Assembly: GCA_023374045.1 (NCBI GenBank)
Contig: CM041782.1
Coordinates: 183,228,925-183,292,924 of the forward strand
DNA length: 64,000 bases
Direction of reading: 5' to 3'
Origin: Limonium bicolor
Taxonomy: Eukaryota; Streptophyta; Magnoliopsida; Caryophyllales; Plumbaginaceae
Part shown: piece by piece, positions 58,295-64,000 of the stretch
How the letters are laid out: each line of letters opens with the position of its first letter
Position numbering within the stretch: the first letter of the stretch is position 1
Notes under the pieces: generated by a model
What the model saw: only the letters and a program-made list of their open reading frames with translations
Told to the model about the DNA's origin: nothing
The model's database searches: none
Program-made: the position numbers and the translations under genes

Positions 58295-59720
58295 CACTAC
58301 AACATTGTCTATCAAGGGAGGCAATTTTTATAAGATCAATGGAGGCCTCCATAAAGAAAGCAAAAGAGACAAGTAAGGGTGTGGCCTCTATTTGTCTTAT
58401 CAATGGAGGCGACCAAGAGCGTGGCCTCTGTTGGTGCGATCAATGGAGGCGACACTTATCTTTTGCCTTCGTTGATATGTTGCTGTGCGTCAACCTATGT
58501 GATCATTAAAGGCGACTTATATGTTGCCTCTATTGATACGGTCAATAGAGGCGAGACTCCCGCCCCGCCTCCTTTGTATATTCTTAAGAATAATTTATAG
58601 AGGCAAGATAAAATAGGTCGCCTTAATGGTGGCCACCGAATCTGAATCTACCCGGAACCGGCGGTTCTACCCGGAACCGATTGGAACTGGAACTGGCCGA
58701 AACCGGGCCGGAACCGATTCGGAACCGGAACCGCCCCCTTGCGAATCGAATCCGAATAAAAGTTTTGAGATTCAGAACCGAACCGGGACCGGAACCGGAA
58801 CCGCCCGGAACCGCCTGGAACCGCCTGGATTCGCGTCGGATTTGGAACCGTGGAACCGGAACCGCCCCAGAACCGGTCAAAGTAGCCGTTGGAAACACCA
58901 CTTAGGACTTCTATTTTGTATTGTAATCTTTTAGAATGTATTAGTATTACTTTCTTTCCATGTAATCTTTTAAGACTTCCAAATTGAAATGATGTAACTT
59001 ATTAGTAGTTGTACTCTGTTTCCTTATTAGGGTTTTCCCAATGGGTTTTTACTTAATAATGTTTTAACGAGACAATGAATCATATAATAAAATCCGCTTT
59101 GCTCTTTAATTTTTGTAAATTCAATACAAAAATTTAAGTCTTTGGTTCTTACACATTTATGATTATAAACTTGAGAAATAATCTAGCTAGGAGTAAAGTG
59201 GACAAAAAGAACAACGTGTGCGCGCAAACGGATCTAAAATCGGAGTTAAAACAAAGAAACTGGAGCCGATTGAATCTTTCCGGAACCGGTCGGAACCGCC
59301 CTGGAACCGGTCAGAACCGTCCCGGAACCGATCGGAACCGGAACCGGAACAGGAACCGCTCCGGAACCGGTCGGAACCGTTGATTTGAGCGAATCCAAAG
59401 CGAATACAGAGTTTCGGAACCGGAACCGCCCCGGAACCGCTCAGGACCGGTTCCGAATCCGAATACACATTTTCCGGATCCGAAACCAGTGGAACTGGAA
59501 CCGTGGCCACCATTAGGTCACCTCCCTTGTGTTATATTAAATACGAAGGCATGTAATTTGGTCGCCTCCAATGAATAGTTTAGAGAGGCAACCCGTCTTG
59601 GTCGCAGCGCTTGTACAGGGACATTTTTTTTCAAAAGGCTGTAAACGAGGCGCACCCTCTTTTCACCTTCATTATCCCTTCGATTTCCCTGCTTACTTTC
59701 CTTATTTCCTAGCTTGAACC
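58295..59720 (+). mobile_element. CACTA-type element end with GAGGC subterminal repeats (right piece)
   Basis: Begins CACTACAACATTGTC, followed by many tcaatggaggc and gcctc modules (58310-58610, resuming 59516-59600). The terminus and modules match the left piece that ends at 41342. The far terminus is not in the window, so the captured gene fragments to the right may be cargo of this element. No transposase is seen. Confidence 0.5.
58624..59515. mobile_element. hAT-like MITE rich in GGAACCG repeats
   Basis: Inverted ends TAATGGTGGCCAC and GTGGCCACCATTA with flanking 8-mers GGTCGCCT (58616-58623) and GGTCACCT (59516-59523), a hAT-sized duplication with one mismatch. Dense GGAACCG/CCGGAACC repeats occupy both subterminal regions (58660-58880 and 59275-59500), with an AT-rich middle. 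Frames here (for example 58626-58934) come from the repeats. An 8-bp versus 9-bp duplication, and so hAT versus Mutator type, is not fully settled. Confidence 0.7.
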
Positions 59721-59730
59721 TCAAACATCG

Positions 59731-59817
59731 ATGGCGAATTCACAGCCTCCGTCACATCAAGTCGTTCCACTGCCGCCAGCGGTGGAGCAAACGATTCAAG
59801 TTATATGCCACGAATAG
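59731..59817 (+). pseudogene. Possible captured 5' gene end (MANSQPP...)
   Basis: A pyrimidine-rich leader (59650-59700) and an ATG start a 28-codon frame rich in proline and glutamine, stopped at 59815. The surrounding 59.6-60.3 kb is GC-richer than its neighbours and looks like a first exon with 5' UTR, but I cannot name the gene. Other frames here, including basic ones at 59714-60090, may be pieces of the same disrupted exon. Confidence 0.3.
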
Positions 59818-60302
59818 ACACCACCTCCAGATTGCTACGTGCGAGCAAGCTCGGGATGGTCGGCGAAGAAGAAGCTGCGAGAGTGTAGAGTATCGCAAGC
59901 TGTTCGTCCGCTTCCCCGCCCTACGAGCCTCATACTTAACAGTCCAACTTCCTCTATTGCGCATTCCCTCTTTCCCTCCCAAAAGAAAATGCCTTCCAAA
60001 TCGAACAAACAATCGAAGTCAAAATTGAAAATCAAAGCCCTCATCAGAAATCGGCGGCGGCGGATCCTCCACTCCTTCTTTCGCCCCTGATTACCAGCTC
60101 GGAGAAGAAAAGCTCCGCTCTGCAGTTGAAGAAGCTTCGAGGCTTTGCTCGGTACAAATGCTTTTGTCGGTGGAATCGTCGATGTCAATTCCCAGTCCAA
60201 AGGTGGCAGCAGCAGAATTTTGCTTTCTGATTCGTCTATGCTTGCTTCTTCAATCTCTCTTGTTTCTACTATATTGGTACGACTCTTCACTTGAATTTTC
60301 AT

Positions 60303-61490
60303 TTTTGTAAGGTTGTTTCATTTTTTGCGTACGGTGGCTTTTCTAAAACGGTATTAGTATGTCTCTATTGACTAACGGTAATGAAATCAATTCTATTTCT
60401 TGCCTGCTTTTGTCTGATTAAGGTTTGAAATACCATATTGTTATGGGAAGTGGTTAGCTACTGGTGTCCACCGCTTCTGCATTCTATGATATCTCATGGT
60501 ATACAGATGTTCCACACGATCAACCCATCCTGCCGAGAGTCAGGGGGAAGACCTCGTGTAATCTGCTTTGCAGTATTCAGAGAGCTCAAGGTTTATAGAA
60601 AGCACATCTGTTGAATCCATGCATTACTGAGGTTTCATTATTCACTTCATTAGAAATAGGGCCACTGGCCGAAGCAAGTAAAGATCTAACGATAGAAGTA
60701 ATTCGTACTTTGCAATAATGTATATGTTATTGCCTTCAGAGTCGGGATAGTGTGATTCTTGCTACAGTCTTGTATTCAAATCAGTACCACAAAATTAAAA
60801 TTTAATTGTCTGATTAGTGGCTGTTGTAATCTATGTTATGACATTCATAATTTATTTTCTTATCATCATCGATGTTTCAGGACTAGTGAAGATGCTTCTC
60901 CACCTCTATCTTCAGAGAACTAGTTGCTAAATCTCTGTCATGAACTGAATATGGAGGGTATCATCATACCAGATTGGTGATGGCTTACCATAAAACACAG
61001 AGCTTATTAATCAGTTTAGCAATTCAAACGAAAGATGTTGTATCATGATGATTATAAGTTAGAGAGATTTAGATAAGATGGTATAGCTTAGAAACGAGTT
61101 TAGAAATTAAGATTTGTCACATATGTACTATTATATTATTAATTAGTAACTGAATGGCATTCTGTACACACTGCATTCTGTTAGCTGTTGTTTTGGTGAA
61201 CTGGATTGTTAAGCGGTAAATTCTGTCATACTAAACTGTGAATTTTCTGTTTCCCTGTGCTACTGAGATCTGTTATCGAACATACATGCTTCCAGCTAGT
61301 GAAATAGTATATCTTGGTTTCTGTTAATATGTATTTGAGATTGTCGAGCTGTATATACTATATATAATTTACTTGTTGTTCATAGGATGTTGTTTGATGC
61401 ATCATCACATAAGTGTCAAGCAGAAAAGGGTACTTAAGTGTTTGAGGTAATTCCTTTTTTTCTAATCTTTGTCTTCTAATATTCGTTGTA
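60303..61490. other. Intron-like sequence, no gene seen
   Basis: T-rich, non-coding sequence between the possible first exon and the GTPase fragment, ending in a good acceptor (TTGTACAG at 61486-61493). Confidence 0.35.
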
Positions 61491-61495
61491 CAGAT

Positions 61496-61696
61496 ATGGC
61501 TACAGAAGAAAGTGATATTTCTACATCTAAGGAGTCAAAACTGCCACTACAATTAGCAATTGTTGGGCACCCTAATGTTAGCAAGTCAACCTTGTTGAAC
61601 ACCTTATTGCAAGAGAATTTTGTTCTTGTTGGACCTGAAGCTGTCTCAGAGGCGGTAATTTATTACACACAGACATTTATAAACTTCACTCTTTAA
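61496..61696 (+). pseudogene. Der/EngA-type GTPase fragment
   Basis: A 66-codon frame after a splice acceptor. [24 protein letters not shown] is the start of a Der-family G domain, and VLVGPEA follows at the right distance for the switch I region. These GTPases act in organellar ribosome assembly. The G1 P-loop, normally GxPNVGKS, has Ser in place of the second Gly, and homology ends after about 45 residues before switch I is complete. It is therefore a broken single-exon piece, probably captured from a host gene. Confidence 0.7.
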
Positions 61697-61699
61697 GAA

Positions 61700-62325
61700 A
61701 TTAGCCTGCATATTCATTCAAGATCCAACTTTGAATCACTTTCTTAACCAGATGAAATGTTAATTTAACTCGACATTATTTTAGTACAACATAGTATATA
61801 TATATTATAGCTAGTATTAGTGGGTGGGTGGTGGGGTATATTCACACAGCATTATCTTTTAAGGATTACATTTTTTGAAATAAAGATACTGCGCGTAGAT
61901 ATATATGTCTGTATATGTACTAATACTGTATTTGCATGTGGGCAACAGATTCTGCATATTTCCTTGCATCTAACCCAATGAATCAAATTCATTGAACCCA
62001 ATGAATCAAATTCATTGAACAAATTAAGATGTAGTATTATATATTGGTCGATCAAAATAAAACAAGATATGTTAATTTCTTTGACCATCCATCAAACAAT
62101 TAATTAAGATATGAATCTTCTGCTTTACTCATCAGAAATTAATTTATTTCAACTTTAACTAGCCATTTTAACTATAGTCAATTCTTACCCTCTCAGCATA
62201 CATTGATACTACCTGCATTGCTTCCACTACTTTTTGTCAATTCTTTCTATTGTTTAATTACTACTCAGTATTTAGTTATATGAGGTTACCTGCATTGCTT
62301 CCAGATTTTTCATGCGGACTTGCAG
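61700..62325. other. Non-coding stretch between captured fragments
   Basis: AT-rich. A 22-base segment (accca-atgaatcaaattcattga) is tandemly duplicated near 61974-62018. No exon recognised. Confidence 0.4.
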
Positions 62326-62361
62326 GGTGAACTGACACCAACAAGCAATCCTACTGTACAG
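62326..62361 (+). pseudogene. Candidate short exon (GELTPTSNPTVQ)
   Basis: A 36-base open interval flanked by TTGCAG and GTAGTC. I do not recognise the protein. It may belong with the next candidate exon. Confidence 0.3.
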
Positions 62362-62482
62362 GTAGTCATTATTGGGTCTTGGGCCCTCTTTATATATCGA
62401 TAAAGTTACTCTTGAAACAATCTGAGTGTATAATTGGTTGCCATGCATTTTAAGTGATGAAACGACAAACAACTTTCTACAG

Positions 62483-62614
62483 TACGAGAGCTCTCTATCA
62501 TGAGTGCAAAAAGCCATCCATCAGCCATGCGTTCATACCAGATCAGCTTCCCAAAGATTGTGTCCCTGCTAATTACATCTCATCCTTGCCAGAATTTCAA
62601 GTTGAGCCTACTAG
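62483..62614 (+). pseudogene. Candidate exon, unrecognised protein (YHECKKPSI...)
   Basis: A 132-base interval between TTCTACAG and AG|GTGAAT, open in one frame that reads RALYHECKKPSISHAF and continues through LPKDCVPANY. Composition and splice sites look like a real coding exon. The parent gene is unknown to me. Same strand as its neighbours. Confidence 0.4.
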
Positions 62615-62772
62615 GTGAATGACCAATGTTAAATTAGTTGTCACCTAGAATTATGTACATGTATCTAGAACTTCCCTACATTTTTTCTGCTGGTTTCTTC
62701 TTGTGTTCATTTATTATAATTGTTCTTGCCATAAATATATTGCAGACATGAGGTGAAAGTTTTATTTTGCAG

Positions 62773-62826
62773 GTGTGGTATCCATCCCAAGCTGCTAACA
62801 CTTTTAAGCAGGAGGACTTTTTGCAG
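62773..62826 (+). pseudogene. RIC1-like exon fragment 1
   Basis: A 54-base interval between TTTTGCAG and GTATAG encoding VWYPSQAANTFKQEDFLQ. It resembles plant RIC1-type proteins (the guanine-nucleotide-exchange partner that activates Rab6-like GTPases at the Golgi). With the next fragment it forms a continuous stretch of that protein. Confidence 0.6.
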
Positions 62827-63092
62827 GTATAGATTTATGTAATTGTATTAAAGTCATTCATCTGATTTTTATCCTCATGGACAGGCTTGCGAAACTCTTG
62901 TTTATTGCCATATTTTAGCCTTAGTTTTTGTGGTCAGTCAGCATTTTCTTGAACTCTCCTAATGTAGTGTAGTGACTCTGTTAAATCTTATGCTTACTTA
63001 ATGGACCTCCAGTTCCCATGTTGTGAATCTGTAAAAAAATTGTATAACGTCATTTTCTTTGTTCCTTGTGAAATAAAATATACTTCTGCTAG

Positions 63093-63206
63093 TTGGAGCT
63101 AGAGTTTGACTGTGAAATCTACCCTCTGGGACTTCTTCCAAATGTTGGTGTGGTCATTGCTATGTGCCAAAGAATGTTGTTTTCAGCATGCACAGAGACT
63201 CCTCTT
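63093..63206 (+). pseudogene. RIC1-like exon fragment 2
   Basis: A 114-base interval between CTGCTAG and GTATGT encoding LELEFDCEIYPLGLLPNVGV and then QRMLFSACTETP. This is recognisably the RIC1 region with YPLGLLPN and QRM.FSA motifs. The exon keeps splice sites but carries several replacements at positions I expect to be conserved, consistent with a decaying captured copy. Confidence 0.65.
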
Positions 63207-63830
63207 GTATGTCGATATGTAATCTTCTCGTCCTCTAAGCTTTGATGTTTTGTTATATCAAATTCATATTAACATGAAGTACACAAAAACTTCATATATT
63301 TCTGCAGTATTTGCCGGTGGCCTACTTCTTTATTGTTAAATAGATTAGCAAGTTTATAGTGCACTGTTTGGTTGATGTAAAGTAGTAAAAGAAATTTATT
63401 TTCTGACTATTATGATGCTGCCATTACTTAGTAATAGTTGTGCTTGCCTGCTCATATTGTCTCCTGATTGCAAACAGAAAACATTTGAAGACAGACACAT
63501 ATGTAGCACACACAATACTGCTTTAACTCAGTATAGTTGTGCTTACTTCTCATATGGAACCTTGCCCTGTAAAAGTATAGTAAAACTTTTGTTTAAATGC
63601 TTCCTTGTAGAATCAAATATAGTATGATCAAAGATACAGAGGCTTTATAACTCTCGACAAGGTAACTGACATTTTCTCTCTTAATTTAATGATGACGTTT
63701 AATTGGCTGTCTGATTTTCGTTTTAAATGTTGGGACTTAGTATTAGATATTATTTCACGAACTAGTTGGTGCTGTTTGTTGCAGGGGGTTCTTGCTTTCA
63801 GACTTTATAAGTTGCACTTGGAGTTGCAGA

Positions 63831-64000
63831 GTGATTTACCGAGATTTCAAGACTTCTAATGTCCTGCTTGACTCTGTAAGTGCAAATACCAGGAAACAGT
63901 TTAGCAATATCTTCAGTTTCAATACCATTATCTAACATAATATACTTTGCTACAGCAATACAACGCAAAGCTTTCTGATTTTGGTTTGGCTAAGGACGGG
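63831..64000 (+). pseudogene. Receptor-like cytoplasmic kinase fragment (runs off window)
   Basis: Two exon pieces around a GTAAGT...CTACAG intron (63876-63955). The first encodes VIYRDFKTSNVLLDS, the catalytic loop with RD and N, and the second encodes QYNAKLSDFGLAKDG with the DFG metal-binding motif. The YRDFK form is typical of plant RLCK-VII (PBS1-like) kinases, which act in immune and developmental signalling. Upstream of the catalytic loop the kinase sequence is broken: VALGVAE is visible but the segment before VIYRDF is deleted. Whether an intact kinase follows past 64000 cannot be seen. Confidence 0.7.

Noticed and set aside
59159..59513. Asn-Arg repeat proteins on both strands
   Set aside because: They arise from GGAACCG repeats in the hAT-like MITE, not from a coding gene.

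Overview
This is a stretch of plant nuclear DNA, probably from a eudicot (an inference from the transposon families; I cannot name the species). It is almost entirely nested transposable elements. No complete ordinary host gene is visible. The + strand holds three large Ty3/gypsy elements, and minus-strand retroelement pieces, hAT and CACTA remnants and captured gene fragments fill the rest.

Layout. (i) 1-5.2 kb: AT-rich, essentially non-coding sequence with one palindrome pair (633-726). (ii) About 5.2-7.6 kb: part of a minus-strand LTR element, E, with a primer-binding site (PBS), TATA box and poly(A) signal. (iii) About 7.6-8.6 and 36.3-38.7 kb: the two halves of a minus-strand LTR, D, split by element A. 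(iv) 8606-36291: element A, a chromodomain-type Ty3/gypsy element (Tekay-like) with 4.05-kb LTRs. Its 3' LTR is split by (v) 22044-35055, element C, an Athila-like element with ATATT target duplications. (vi) 38.7-41.5 kb: a decayed hAT transposase, then a CACTA-type end that itself carries a CACTA MITE. (vii) 41506-58129: element B, a second Tekay-like element with 5.0-kb LTRs and perfect CTATT duplications. (viii) 58.3-64 kb: another CACTA-type end with an inserted hAT-like MITE, followed by a row of intron-containing, same-strand fragments of unrelated host genes (Der-type GTPase, RIC1-like, receptor-like cytoplasmic kinase).

The most interesting system is in A and B. Between gag and pol both carry a 2-oxoglutarate/Fe(II) dioxygenase domain of the AlkB family that looks like plant ALKBH1. 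In B it is one open frame with every catalytic motif; in A it has a one-base frameshift. In both elements gag is broken by spliceosome-type introns, and the last gag donor is phase-compatible with two acceptors: one opens the AlkB exon, which has its own stop and a downstream AATAAA, and the other opens the pol exon beyond it. The arrangement reads as an alternative last exon: one transcript giving Gag-AlkB and another giving Gag-Pol. Both elements also share an in-frame TAG just after the Gag zinc knuckles. Splicing and enzymatic activity are inferred from sequence, not shown.

A second recurring structure is an array of palindromes at about 70-bp spacing. Each unit is a word, a near-copy of the word, then its reverse complement. 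It occurs with different words in A's LTR, in C's LTRs and internal region, in D, and at the left edge. Most broken reading frames in A, B and C are single-base deletions, and LTR differences are clustered, so some damage may be assembly error.
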